A stretch of DNA of 60,230 bases, taken from positions 106,344 to 166,573 of the forward strand of contig JAFDYS010000023.1 of the NCBI GenBank assembly GCA_018267315.1, read 5' to 3'. Below the pieces are notes generated by a model. The model saw nothing but the letters and a program-made list of their open reading frames with translations, had not been told where the DNA came from and made no database searches. Source of the DNA: Bacteroidota bacterium. Lineage in GTDB: Bacteria; Bacteroidota; Bacteroidia; Chitinophagales; UBA10324. Each line of letters starts with the position of its first letter. The first letter of the stretch is position 1. Below, one piece after another: positions 26,799 to 34,904 of this stretch. Both the position numbers and the translations under genes were made by a program.

Positions 26799-27866
26799 AT
26801 GGTGAATAGTGAATCGTTAAAAGTGAAAGGGCATTGGTCACTAGTCATTAGTCATTGGCTATTGGTCATTGGGAGATGGTCAGGTATAATCCTGCTATTA
26901 TTCGTTGCTTCCTGCAAATCACACAAGCCGGATATTTCCAATATACATGTTGAACTGAAAGTCGAGCGGTTCGAACAGGAGTTGTTTTCGATTGATTCCT
27001 CAAACCGTGATCAGGCCATTCAGCAGATGACGGGGAAGTACGGCGAGTTTTTCTATTTCTATTTCAACGGCTATCCGTGGAACATGCAGAGTGAAGCGGA
27101 TCCGTCATGGAAAGACAGCGTGGTGGCTTACGTGCTCGATCCGTTCCTCACGTCATTGTATGACAGTGTGCAGAAACGATTCGCTGATCTTGCTTCGTTT
27201 CAAAAGCAACTGGAAACGTCGCTGAAATATTTCAAATACTATTTCCCTTCCGTAACCATTCCTGTGGTGTACACGGTGATCAACAGCCCCGGTCACGGCG
27301 CATTCACCTATGGTGATTCCATCTTGTGCATGTCGCTGGAAGATTACATGGATCCTCAGTTTTCATATTACAAGTACCTCGACATTCCCAACTATCTCCT
27401 GCGCCGCTTCAAGCCCGAATACATGGTGCCGAATGCGTTGCAGGTGATGATCACCAAAGAGTTTCCCTATGATCCCACCGGAAAAAAGCTGCTCGATGCC
27501 ATGGTGTACAGTGGCAAGGTGATGTATCTCAAATCGCAGTTCATGCCCGGTGCGGCTGATTCAATCACCACCGGTTTCAGAGAGCAGGATCTGAAGTGGT
27601 GCCTCGATAATGAAAAAGAAATCTGGAAATTCTTCATCACCAAAGAGCTTCTTTATTCCCCCGATCCGTTGGAGTACATGAAGTACGTGAACGACGGACC
27701 CACCACCTCGGGCATGCCACCGGAATCACCGGGCAATGTGGGCAGTTGGGTGGGATGGCAGATTGTTTCGGCGTACATGAAACAGCATCCCGATGTTTCG
27801 CCTCAGCAACTCATGGCAGAACAGGATGCGCAAAAGATCCTCACCGATTCCAAATACAAACCGTAA
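26799..27866 (+). CDS. gldB: Gliding motility lipoprotein GldB
   Basis: GldB is a cell-envelope lipoprotein needed for gliding in Bacteroidota; some GldB-like proteins occur in non-gliders. The 355-residue protein has a lipobox LFVASC (Cys39) and conserved signatures VPNALQVMITKEFPYD and ESPGNVGSWVGWQIVSAYM. The ATG is chosen; a TTG lies two codons upstream and another further in. The first about 25 residues are encoded largely by a heptamer repeat (six units of cattggt), which supplies HWSLVISHWLLVIG, so the signal peptide seems built from repeat DNA. Confidence 0.88.
   Translation: MVNSESLKVKGHWSLVISHWLLVIGRWSGIILLLFVASCKSHKPDISNIHVELKVERFEQELFSIDSSNRDQAIQQMTGKYGEFFYFYFNGYPWNMQSEADPSWKDSVVAYVLDPFLTSLYDSVQKRFADLASFQKQLETSLKYFKYYFPSVTIPVVYTVINSPGHGAFTYGDSILCMSLEDYMDPQFSYYKYLDIPNYLLRRFKPEYMVPNALQVMITKEFPYDPTGKKLLDAMVYSGKVMYLKSQFMPGAADSITTGFREQDLKWCLDNEKEIWKFFITKELLYSPDPLEYMKYVNDGPTTSGMPPESPGNVGSWVGWQIVSAYMKQHPDVSPQQLMAEQDAQKILTDSKYKP
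26832..26873. repeat. Six heptamer units (cattggt) inside the gldB signal region
   Basis: Units cattggt, cactagt, cattagt, cattggc, tattggt, cattggg. Total 42 bases, a multiple of three, which keeps the frame open. Related units lie between the metal-binding-protein and permease genes. Confidence 0.85.
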
Positions 27867-27875
27867 CGAAAGTTG

Positions 27876-27981
27876 CGTCATTGCGAGGAGTAAAACGACG
27901 AAGCAATCTCCTGGAATAAGTAGTCCTGCGCTCCGGGGGATTGCTTCTCCCGACATGAAAAATGCCGGGATCGCAATGACG
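27876..27981. repeat. Dispersed double-hairpin repeat (cgtcattgcga family)
   Basis: Outer arms cgtcattgcga / tcgcaatgacg and inner arms gaagcaatc / gattgcttc. This resembles a widely dispersed palindromic repeat seen in many Bacteroidota genomes. It separates gldB from the next lipoprotein gene. Confidence 0.8.
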
Positions 27982-28032
27982 GCGAATGGAACTCAGTAGA
28001 TGTTTTCGTAATTTCGGATAGCAATTTTCGCT

Positions 28033-28419
28033 GTGAAAAAGAATCTTCTTGTGTTGGCGCTCATCTTGGTCAATCTAGCTTCGTGCAAGAAGCAGGGAGG
28101 AGAAGTGATTACCCCCAATTTCAAACTGCAGGTGCAGGCCATGCATCACACCTGGGGCGTGGGCGGCATCATGATGTACATCAAATACGATCAGTCCACC
28201 TTTCCCGGAGCCGATGTGAAGTTGTACGATGACAGCACTAAAGCAGACCCGAACGGCACGGCCATCTTCGAACATTTGTCATACGGGGACTACTATGTGT
28301 ATGCCTACGGCTTCGATAATTACTTCGGAGCATGGGTGACCGGTAATGGGCTGATGCGTCTCACCAAACTCAACGTGTCAGGCGGAGAGATGGACACCGT
28401 GCTGATGGTGAGCGAATAG
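28033..28419 (+). CDS. Hypothetical lipoprotein (128 aa)
   Basis: MKKNLLVLALILVNLASCKKQ is a lipoprotein signal peptide with lipobox NLASC (Cys18). The mature part (about 110 residues) looks like a small beta-sandwich (GIMMYIKYDQSTFPGADVKLYDDSTKADPNGTAIFEHLSYGDYYVYAYG), similar in outline to transthyretin- or Cna-B-like domains. The start codon is GTG. No function is assigned. Confidence 0.75.
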   Translation: MKKNLLVLALILVNLASCKKQGGEVITPNFKLQVQAMHHTWGVGGIMMYIKYDQSTFPGADVKLYDDSTKADPNGTAIFEHLSYGDYYVYAYGFDNYFGAWVTGNGLMRLTKLNVSGGEMDTVLMVSE

Positions 28420-28577
28420 ATGATTTTTCACGCAATGAGATTTTCAGAAGTGCAAATCAGTTTGAGCAGTAAACAACTTTCCATTTCTTCTTACCATCAC
28501 ATCGCTTATTGCAGGTAACAATTCTCTTTTCCGATTTCTCCTCTTAACTTTACTTGCTCGCAAAAAAAGAGTGAATC

Positions 28578-29534
28578 ATGAATTACGTTCCGGTTGTTGA
28601 CTTGTCGGATTTCCTCTCCGGCCACGCTGAAAAAAGAAAGCGGTTCATCAAAGAACTGGGTGATGCCAATCACGAAGTGGGATTTGTAACGGTGAAGAAT
28701 CATGGCATCAGCGAGAAGCTCATTGAAGAGTTATACCGGGAAGTGAAAGCATTCTTTTCCCTTCCATCCGAAATAAAATGGAAATACGAGAACAAGGCAC
28801 TGGCCGGGCAGCGTGGTTACACTTCTTTCGGAAAAGAACACGCCAAGCATTCCAATGTGCCGGACATGAAAGAGTTTTTTCAATTCGGGCAGATTGTTAC
28901 GGATGATGATCCCATCAAAAAAGAGTATCCTGACAATGTTTGGGTTCTGGAACTTCCGGGATTCAATGAAGCGCTCGTGAATGCTTATCGCAGTTTTGAA
29001 AACAGCGGCACGCATCTGCTTCGCGCCATCGCATTATATCTTGAACTTCCTGAAAACTATTTTGACAAAAAGATTCATAACGGAAACAGCATCCTTCGTG
29101 CCATTCACTATCCCCCGATTACACAGGATCCCGGCAAAGCACTCCGTGCCGAGCAGCATGAAGACATCAACCTCATTACGCTTCTCGTTGGCGCTTCGGC
29201 CGAAGGGTTGGAAGTGATGACCGTTGATGGGAACTGGTTTCCGGTTACGGCCATGCCGGGTCAAATTGTGGTCAATGTGGGTGACATGCTGCAACGCCTC
29301 ACCAACAACCGGCTGAAGTCAACCACACACCGTGTGGTGAATCCTCCGAAAGAATTGTGGGGCACCTCGCGTTACTCCATTCCGTTCTTCCTGCATCCGC
29401 GCAGTGAGATGCGATTGGATTGCCTGGGTTCTTGCATTTCCCTCGAAAACCCGCGGCAGTACGACCCCATCACGGCCGGCGAATACCTCGATGAACGGCT
29501 CGTTGAAATTGGTTTGAAGAAAGCCAAAGCATAA
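28578..29534 (+). CDS. 2-oxoglutarate/Fe(II)-dependent oxygenase (isopenicillin N synthase-like)
   Basis: A 318-residue enzyme of the IPNS-like 2OG-Fe(II) oxygenase family. The iron-binding facial triad is seen as HxD in EQHEDINLITLLVG and a distal His in KSTTHRVVNPP; an Arg that binds 2-oxoglutarate is likely in SRYSIPFFLHP. The N-terminal DIOX_N domain is present (VPVVDLSDFLSGH). The reaction is unknown. It lies 5 bases upstream of chrA, so the two are probably co-transcribed, though no functional link is obvious. Confidence 0.85.
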   Translation: MNYVPVVDLSDFLSGHAEKRKRFIKELGDANHEVGFVTVKNHGISEKLIEELYREVKAFFSLPSEIKWKYENKALAGQRGYTSFGKEHAKHSNVPDMKEFFQFGQIVTDDDPIKKEYPDNVWVLELPGFNEALVNAYRSFENSGTHLLRAIALYLELPENYFDKKIHNGNSILRAIHYPPITQDPGKALRAEQHEDINLITLLVGASAEGLEVMTVDGNWFPVTAMPGQIVVNVGDMLQRLTNNRLKSTTHRVVNPPKELWGTSRYSIPFFLHPRSEMRLDCLGSCISLENPRQYDPITAGEYLDERLVEIGLKKAKA

Positions 29535-29539
29535 CATGG

Positions 29540-30730
29540 ATGAAGCCGCGCGCTATCATCTACCTTAAGGATATTTTCCTTCTCGCCATCACCAGTTTCG
29601 GCGGCGCACAGGCGCACCTTGCCATCATGCACAACATACTGGTGAAAAAGCGGCGCTATTTTTCAGAAGAAGAATTGCTGGAAGTGAATGCGCTCTGCCA
29701 GATGTTGCCCGGCCCTGCTTCCACACAAACCATTATTGTGCTTACTCAGAAGAAATGGAATGTGCTCATGGCCATTCTCGCGCTGCTGGTTTGGATTCTG
29801 CCTGCCTGCAGTATCATGACCTTGCTGGTGGTGCTCTTTTCTCATTTTGAAACGAGAGACATTCCCACCGACTTCTTCATTTTCGTGCAGCCCATGGCCA
29901 TCGGCATTATTGCTTATGCCGGATTCAGTTTGGCCACCAAACTCATTCAGAACAACACGACGATGATGATTATGTTGCTTTCACTCCTGATCGCAGCGTC
30001 TTTCACTACGCCGTGGACCTTCCCGCTGCTCATCATTGGCGGCGCGGTGGTGACCAACTTCACCGGTAAAGAAGTGAAGTTGCCTGAAATGAAACAGGAG
30101 CCGATCAAGTGGCATCATTCCTGGCTGAGTATTTCCATTTTTTTCCTTGTGTTCATTGCTACAGCCGTACTGGCATTGATAACCAAAGAGCGTCCGCTTA
30201 TCCTGTTTGAAAATTTTTTCCGCTTCGGCGCGCTCACATTCGGGGGAGGCAGCGTACTCATCCCGCAGATGTTTGAGCAGTTTGTGAAACACCGCCAGTA
30301 CATCAATGCCAATGAATTTCTGTCAGGGCTCGCCATCAGTCAGTCGCTGCCGGGTCCGTCATTCGCTTTCGCCACGTTTATCGGAGGAATGGTTATGAAA
30401 CAATGGGGTGCCTCATTTACTTTGATGGGTTGCCTGCTGGGAACGGTGGCGATATTTCTTCCCGGTGCGCTGATCGCGTTTTTCATTTTCCCCATCTGGC
30501 AGTCTGTGAACACATCCGTTTTTGTGCGGCGCTCGCTGGAAGGAATCAATGCGGCCGCTGTGGGTCTGGTTTTTTCTGCCGCCGTGATTTTGTACGACAA
30601 CATCGAGTTTCACATGATCAACATTTTCGTGATCATCGTCACCTTCCTGCTGCTGCAATACACGAAAATCAAAGCGCCCATCCTGGTGCTGCTGGCGCTG
30701 ATATCAGGAATCGTGTATTCTTATTTCTGA
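29540..30730 (+). CDS. chrA: Chromate transporter (CHR family, two-domain)
   Basis: A 396-residue inner-membrane protein with two tandem CHR domains. The family signature is repeated: FLLAITSFGGAQAHLAI... LPGPASTQ near the N-terminus and FFRFGALTFGGGSVLIPQM... SLPGPSFAFATFIGG in the second half. Characterised members export chromate; many homologues have unknown anions as substrates, so export of another oxyanion such as sulfate is possible. Confidence 0.9.
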   Translation: MKPRAIIYLKDIFLLAITSFGGAQAHLAIMHNILVKKRRYFSEEELLEVNALCQMLPGPASTQTIIVLTQKKWNVLMAILALLVWILPACSIMTLLVVLFSHFETRDIPTDFFIFVQPMAIGIIAYAGFSLATKLIQNNTTMMIMLLSLLIAASFTTPWTFPLLIIGGAVVTNFTGKEVKLPEMKQEPIKWHHSWLSISIFFLVFIATAVLALITKERPLILFENFFRFGALTFGGGSVLIPQMFEQFVKHRQYINANEFLSGLAISQSLPGPSFAFATFIGGMVMKQWGASFTLMGCLLGTVAIFLPGALIAFFIFPIWQSVNTSVFVRRSLEGINAAAVGLVFSAAVILYDNIEFHMINIFVIIVTFLLLQYTKIKAPILVLLALISGIVYSYF

Positions 30731-30743
30731 AATGAAATGGCCG

Positions 30744-31781
30744 TCACGCTTTTGCAATGGCCGCCGGCTTGCCCCGGACTATACCGCCGATCTCTTTGCC
30801 GATGTTGATGAACGTAAGGTGATTGAGCGGAAACTCAAGCAACACATGTGAGAAGCTGAGGAAGAACAGCCACTTCAGGCCCAGTGCATAATCGTAAGCA
30901 TACACGCCGATGGAAGCGAGCCAGATGATGATGATGGCTGCAAACCTCGACCGCGGTATCTGGTGCCACTGGATCACTGATGTTTTAGAGAACCAGTTGA
31001 GGTAATGATAGAAATAAGAGAAGGCGATGAAAGCCATCACCGCAAACGCTGAGCGGCTTGAATACAGAATGTTGTTCACGAAACTGAAATACTCCCTGAT
31101 GTTAGCCGGCTGGTTGAAGTCATGTTTGCTGAACGGTGTCATCAGGTAATAGTTCAGCATCTGGAAATCCTGGTAGTTCGATCGCACAAGGTCAGGAACG
31201 GCGTACATATTTCCCGCAGGGAAAAACAGGAAAAAACTCACGGCGCATAAAACAAAAACCACGAGCGAACTGATTCCCGAAAAACTTCTTCCGCGCAGCG
31301 CGCCCACCAGAATGAACAAGCCGGTGAAAAGAAAAACGTGTACGATGGTGGGAAGAAAAACACTGAATACGGTGTGGACGAAATTCACTTTTGACAACAG
31401 GGCAGCAAGGAGAAATGCGATGAACAAACCGAACGCCCTGCCATAAGCATTCTTCACAATTACAAAAACCAACGCGGAGCCGAAGGCAAAGAAAGTGATC
31501 GCCGTTCCCACATTCGAAGGCACATCCGGAATCACCTGCAATGAAGCCAGCGTGATCACCACGCCGGCCAGCACCAACAGAATGGCATCCGACTTTTTCC
31601 CGGTGAAATAATTCCGGTCATGCAGCCATGAAATCTCCGTGAGATAGTGAAGCGGTCCGAGGAATGCATAGACGAAAAGAAAAGTTTCGAACGGACGGAT
31701 GAAGGCAGTCACCGCTGCGATGATCATCAGTCCGATGTTGAGGTAGTTGATCTGATCAATCGAAAGTTTTTTCCCGAACAT
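30744..31781 (-). CDS. Polytopic membrane protein of unknown function
   Basis: A 345-residue protein with about nine hydrophobic segments. A conserved-looking loop FLGPLHYLTEISWLHDRNYF holds two histidines, and another His lies in FLSFSHVLLEFPLNHLTF near the C-terminus. This vaguely recalls membrane di-iron or carotenoid-cleaving (Brp/Blh-type) proteins but I cannot confirm it. It is convergent with chrA (13 bases between stops) and divergent from the FGE gene. Confidence 0.7.
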   Translation of the reverse strand: MFGKKLSIDQINYLNIGLMIIAAVTAFIRPFETFLFVYAFLGPLHYLTEISWLHDRNYFTGKKSDAILLVLAGVVITLASLQVIPDVPSNVGTAITFFAFGSALVFVIVKNAYGRAFGLFIAFLLAALLSKVNFVHTVFSVFLPTIVHVFLFTGLFILVGALRGRSFSGISSLVVFVLCAVSFFLFFPAGNMYAVPDLVRSNYQDFQMLNYYLMTPFSKHDFNQPANIREYFSFVNNILYSSRSAFAVMAFIAFSYFYHYLNWFSKTSVIQWHQIPRSRFAAIIIIWLASIGVYAYDYALGLKWLFFLSFSHVLLEFPLNHLTFINIGKEIGGIVRGKPAAIAKA

Positions 31782-31857
31782 GTAGCGAAGTTATATGAAT
31801 TGTTTACAACCCGAACCGGCGGCAACATAAGAAACCCGCAGGCGATTTGCAATGATC

Positions 31858-31865
31858 TAAATTTG
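31858..31865 (+). promoter_or_regulatory. Candidate -7 box TAAATTTG for the FGE gene
   Basis: TAnnTTTG match 18-25 bases upstream of the FGE start, in the divergent region with the membrane-protein gene. Confidence 0.4.
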
Positions 31866-31882
31866 ACCGCGAAATTTCTGAG

Positions 31883-32920
31883 ATGCTTTCATTTTCCCTC
31901 ACGTACTGGTTTGTTGCCGCTGCACTTTTACAAACGGCGCCGCTCCATTCTTCCGGCGATAAAGCGCCGAAGGACATGGTTTGGATTGCCGGCGGAGATT
32001 TCATGATGGGAACAGATGGTGATCCTCAAGCACGCACAGATGAGCGCCCGGCACATGAAGTGCGCGTGGATGGTTTTTACATGGATATGCATGAAGTGAC
32101 CAATGCCGAGTTTGCTGCCTTCGTGAAGGCCACCGGTTATGTCACCACAGCCGAAAAGCCGATTGACTGGGATGAACTTTCAAAACAATTGCCGCCGGGC
32201 ACAGCGCGTCCGCCCGATTCTGTATTGTTGCCGGGTTCACTGGTTTTTGATCCGCCGCCCTATGCTGTGCAATTGAATAATGTGGGGCAATGGTGGAAAT
32301 GGGTGAGAGGCGCGGATTGGAAGCATCCCCTCGGACCGGGAAGTTCCATCACCGGTAAAGAAGACTTTCCTGTTGTTCAGGTTTCATGGGATGATGCAGT
32401 GGCATACTGCCATTGGGCCGGAAAGCGCTTGCCTACGGAAGCGGAGTGGGAATTTGCAGCACGGGGTGGAATGAAAGACGCAAAATATCCCTGGGGAAAT
32501 GACACAGCATATTACAAGCACGCCAATACCTGGGACGGACATTTTCCGGATAAAAACTCATTGCTTGACGGGCATGAGTTGATGGCTCCCGTGAAATCGT
32601 ATGCACCCAATGGCTATGGACTGTATGACATGGCCGGCAATGTATGGGAATGGTGCAGCGACTGGTATCGCAACGATTTTTACACCACCTGCAAAAAACA
32701 AGGTAAGGTGAGTAATCCGCAGGGACCCGCTGACAGTTACGATCCTGAAGAACCATACATCCAAAAACGGGTGAACCGCGGTGGTTCATTTCTCTGTAAT
32801 GATTCCTATTGCTCGAGTTACCGCATCACAGCCCGCATGAAAACGTCACCCGATACGGGGTTGGAACACTGCGGATTCCGTTGTGTAATGACGAAGGAAA
32901 TGTGGGAAAAGAATAAGTAG
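31883..32920 (+). CDS. Formylglycine-generating enzyme (sulfatase-activating)
   Basis: FGE oxidises a cysteine in type I sulfatases to formylglycine, which activates them. The 345-residue protein has an N-terminal signal-like segment and the FGE-sulfatase domain (MVWIAGGDFMMGTD, RLPTEAEWEFAARGG, GNVWEWCSDWY). Both copper-binding catalytic cysteines of aerobic FGE are present: Cys305 and Cys310 in GGSFLCNDSYCSSYR, with the RITARMKTSPD segment and CGFRC. This separates it from non-catalytic GldJ/GldK/SUMF-like members. No sulfatase gene is in the window, yet it lies just upstream of a sulfotransferase-rich locus. Alternative: an enzyme of another sulfatase-independent pathway. Confidence 0.88.
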   Translation: MLSFSLTYWFVAAALLQTAPLHSSGDKAPKDMVWIAGGDFMMGTDGDPQARTDERPAHEVRVDGFYMDMHEVTNAEFAAFVKATGYVTTAEKPIDWDELSKQLPPGTARPPDSVLLPGSLVFDPPPYAVQLNNVGQWWKWVRGADWKHPLGPGSSITGKEDFPVVQVSWDDAVAYCHWAGKRLPTEAEWEFAARGGMKDAKYPWGNDTAYYKHANTWDGHFPDKNSLLDGHELMAPVKSYAPNGYGLYDMAGNVWEWCSDWYRNDFYTTCKKQGKVSNPQGPADSYDPEEPYIQKRVNRGGSFLCNDSYCSSYRITARMKTSPDTGLEHCGFRCVMTKEMWEKNK

Positions 32921-33100
32921 GGGACACCCTGTGAATGTGGCGTGGAAACTGTTCGGCTCCATTGCCGGATTAGATGAGCAATTTTGACTCCCGGTCATCG
33001 TTATGCTGCATCTCACGTTTTCAATAAAGAAATCTGCTGGCACGGTTTTTACAAATAGCTCTCCTTACGGGAAAGGACTAACTCAAAAAATCATCAAACA

Positions 33101-33676
33101 ATGAAAAAGCAGATCTTTTTCTTCATGTGCCTTACAGCGATTGCGGTTTCAGCGAATGCGCAATCGGGCAAGAGTTGTATTGGATTTTACATCGGTCCCA
33201 ACTTCTCCAATTTCAATGTGAACACCCCGGATTTAACAGCAGCTGAAAAATCAGGGTACCAGTTCGGCGGTTATTACCGGAGCGGCGGATTCTTATATGG
33301 CCAGGCGGGATTGGAGTTTCAGCAGCTGAAAACAAATCTTTCGACGGACACGTCTTCAGGCCTCGTCAATCAAAAACGCATTCAGTTGCCGCTCTATGCC
33401 GGAGTGAATGTGCTCAACTTCACGAAGAGTGTGGTGAACGTACGGGCATTCGGTGGCCCCGTTTTCACGTACAACTACGGGTATCAAATTGACAATCCTG
33501 ATTTCTCTTCCGGTGATTTTAGCCGCGTGCAGGTGAACGGAACCATTGGCGCAGCGGTGGATGTGCTCATCTTCTCTCTCGATGCCGGATACAATTTCGG
33601 GTTTACCAATATGTTCTCAGGTGATTTTGATGCCCACGGCAACTACGCTTTCGTGAATCTTGGTATTCATTTCTGA
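33101..33676 (+). CDS. Outer-membrane beta-barrel protein (PF13568-like)
   Basis: A 191-residue protein with a signal peptide (MKKQIFFFMCLTAIAVSANAQ) and eight or so amphipathic strands with Gly/aromatic pattern (GFYIGPNFSNFNV, GYQFGGYYRSGGFLYGQAGLEFQQLKTN, GYNFGFTNMF) ending in ...YAFVNLGIHF, a terminal Phe as expected for barrel insertion. It resembles the small outer-membrane beta-barrel family common in Bacteroidota. Function unknown. Confidence 0.85.
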   Translation: MKKQIFFFMCLTAIAVSANAQSGKSCIGFYIGPNFSNFNVNTPDLTAAEKSGYQFGGYYRSGGFLYGQAGLEFQQLKTNLSTDTSSGLVNQKRIQLPLYAGVNVLNFTKSVVNVRAFGGPVFTYNYGYQIDNPDFSSGDFSRVQVNGTIGAAVDVLIFSLDAGYNFGFTNMFSGDFDAHGNYAFVNLGIHF

Positions 33677-33722
33677 AATTTTCAGTCAGCCATTGAATAT
33701 TACTGATGTGGGGATGAAAAAC

Positions 33723-33754
33723 TTTGCAGGTTTATCATCTATCGGTTAGGTTTG
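33723..33754 (+). promoter_or_regulatory. Candidate promoter of cysQ (TTTG-N20-TAGGTTTG)
   Basis: A -33 element TTTG at 33723-33726 and a -7 element TAGGTTTG at 33747-33754, separated by 20 bases. This is the best full match to the Bacteroidota sigma-70 consensus in the window, 22 bases upstream of the cysQ start. Confidence 0.6.
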
Positions 33755-33775
33755 CCGCCTGAAATTTTATCAATC

Positions 33776-34558
33776 ATGCCCGATGTAAACATTCAGCAGG
33801 TCATTGACCTCGCGCGCGAAGCAGGAAAAGAGATCATGACGATCTATGCTCAGGATTTTTCAGTCGAGACGAAAGGAGACAACTCACCGCTTACACAAGC
33901 CGACAAGAAGTCAAATGCGGTCATCGTAAGCGGGCTGAGAAGGATGTATCCTGAGATCCCCATCATTTCTGAAGAAACCAAACTCACTTCCTATGAGGAA
34001 CGGAAGAACTGGAAGACCTACTGGCTGGTGGATCCGCTCGACGGAACCAAGGAGTTCATCAAGAAGAATGGTGAATTCACTGTGAACATTGCACTCATGA
34101 GTCACGGGCAGCCGGTGCTTGGTGTGGTGTATGCGCCGGCTCAGAACAAGATGTGGTACGGCATGAAGGAGTCGGGCAGCTTCATCGTGCATGATGATGG
34201 AACCAAAACGCAGCTTGGGAAAGGAAAGAACTGGCGCGATCTTTCAAAGATCAACGTGGTTGCCAGCCGCTCTCACCTGGATGAGAACACAATGAAGTTC
34301 GTGGAAGATTTGAGGAAAGAAGGTAAAGAAGTGGATTTCGTTTCATCCGGCAGTTCGCTCAAGTTCTGCCTCGTGGCCGAAGGCAAAGCCGATGTGTATC
34401 CCCGCTTTGCACCAACGATGGAATGGGACACAGCAGCCGGGCAGGCCGTGGTGGAACTGGCCGGCGGCATTGTGCTCAACTGGGAAACCAAGAAGCGTCT
34501 CGAATACAACAAGGAGAACCTGCTCAACCCGTTTTTCATTGTCGAGTTTCCGTCTTGA
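33776..34558 (+). CDS. cysQ: 3'(2'),5'-bisphosphate nucleotidase CysQ
   Basis: CysQ turns 3'-phosphoadenosine 5'-phosphate (PAP), the by-product of PAPS-dependent sulfotransfer, into AMP and phosphate. Metal-site motifs of the inositol monophosphatase superfamily are seen: ISEET, WLVDPLDGTKEFIKKNGEF and MEWDTAAGQAVVELAGG. Length (260 aa) fits. The ATG giving MPDVNIQQ is chosen; an earlier ATG adds eight residues. It sits at the head of the sulfotransferase locus, which fits a job in removing PAP so that the sulfotransferases are not inhibited. It has its own good promoter and is separated from the acyltransferase gene by 346 bases. Confidence 0.93.
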   Translation: MPDVNIQQVIDLAREAGKEIMTIYAQDFSVETKGDNSPLTQADKKSNAVIVSGLRRMYPEIPIISEETKLTSYEERKNWKTYWLVDPLDGTKEFIKKNGEFTVNIALMSHGQPVLGVVYAPAQNKMWYGMKESGSFIVHDDGTKTQLGKGKNWRDLSKINVVASRSHLDENTMKFVEDLRKEGKEVDFVSSGSSLKFCLVAEGKADVYPRFAPTMEWDTAAGQAVVELAGGIVLNWETKKRLEYNKENLLNPFFIVEFPS

Positions 34559-34566
34559 AAAAATTA

Positions 34567-34647
34567 ACCACAAAAACACCAGGTCCACTAAGAAACGCGA
34601 AAGTAAATTCTTAGTTAACCTTCGTGTGCCAGATGCTTTTGTGGCTT
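34567..34647. repeat. Degenerate hairpin repeat in the cysQ-acyltransferase gap
   Basis: Arms aaccacaaaaacacc... and ...gatgcttttgtggct pair imperfectly. This resembles a dispersed Bacteroidota repeat (accacaaagacac... type). The rest of the 346-base gap holds a TATATTTG box and no gene that I can support. Confidence 0.55.
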
Positions 34648-34798
34648 CTCTTTCTCAATGCTCCACCAAAATTTTCCCCTGTAATTTTTCTTGGTGATGC
34701 TATTAGGAAATACAGGACTCTGAAATCACGAAACTCCAAACTAAATAATGAGTGGAAGACTTGCCGAGTTCCGGCTACATTCATCCTCTTTCACTCTT

Positions 34799-34806
34799 TA
34801 TATTTG
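34799..34806 (+). promoter_or_regulatory. Candidate -7 box TATATTTG for the polysaccharide locus
   Basis: TAnnTTTG match about 100 bases upstream of the MBOAT gene, the first gene of the long plus-strand series. No clear -33 element. Confidence 0.4.
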
Positions 34807-34904
34807 CGCCGCTTATTCAATTTATATCAAAAGATCACTCCGGGAAAACGTTGCAGCAACCATTTGGTTATGCCGCCGTTGACGGAAAGGGCTAACGGAC
34901 TCGC

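Noticed and set aside
31883..32920. GldJ/GldK-type gliding protein
   Set aside because: Those relatives lack the catalytic cysteine pair; this protein has LCNDSYC as in active formylglycine-generating enzymes.
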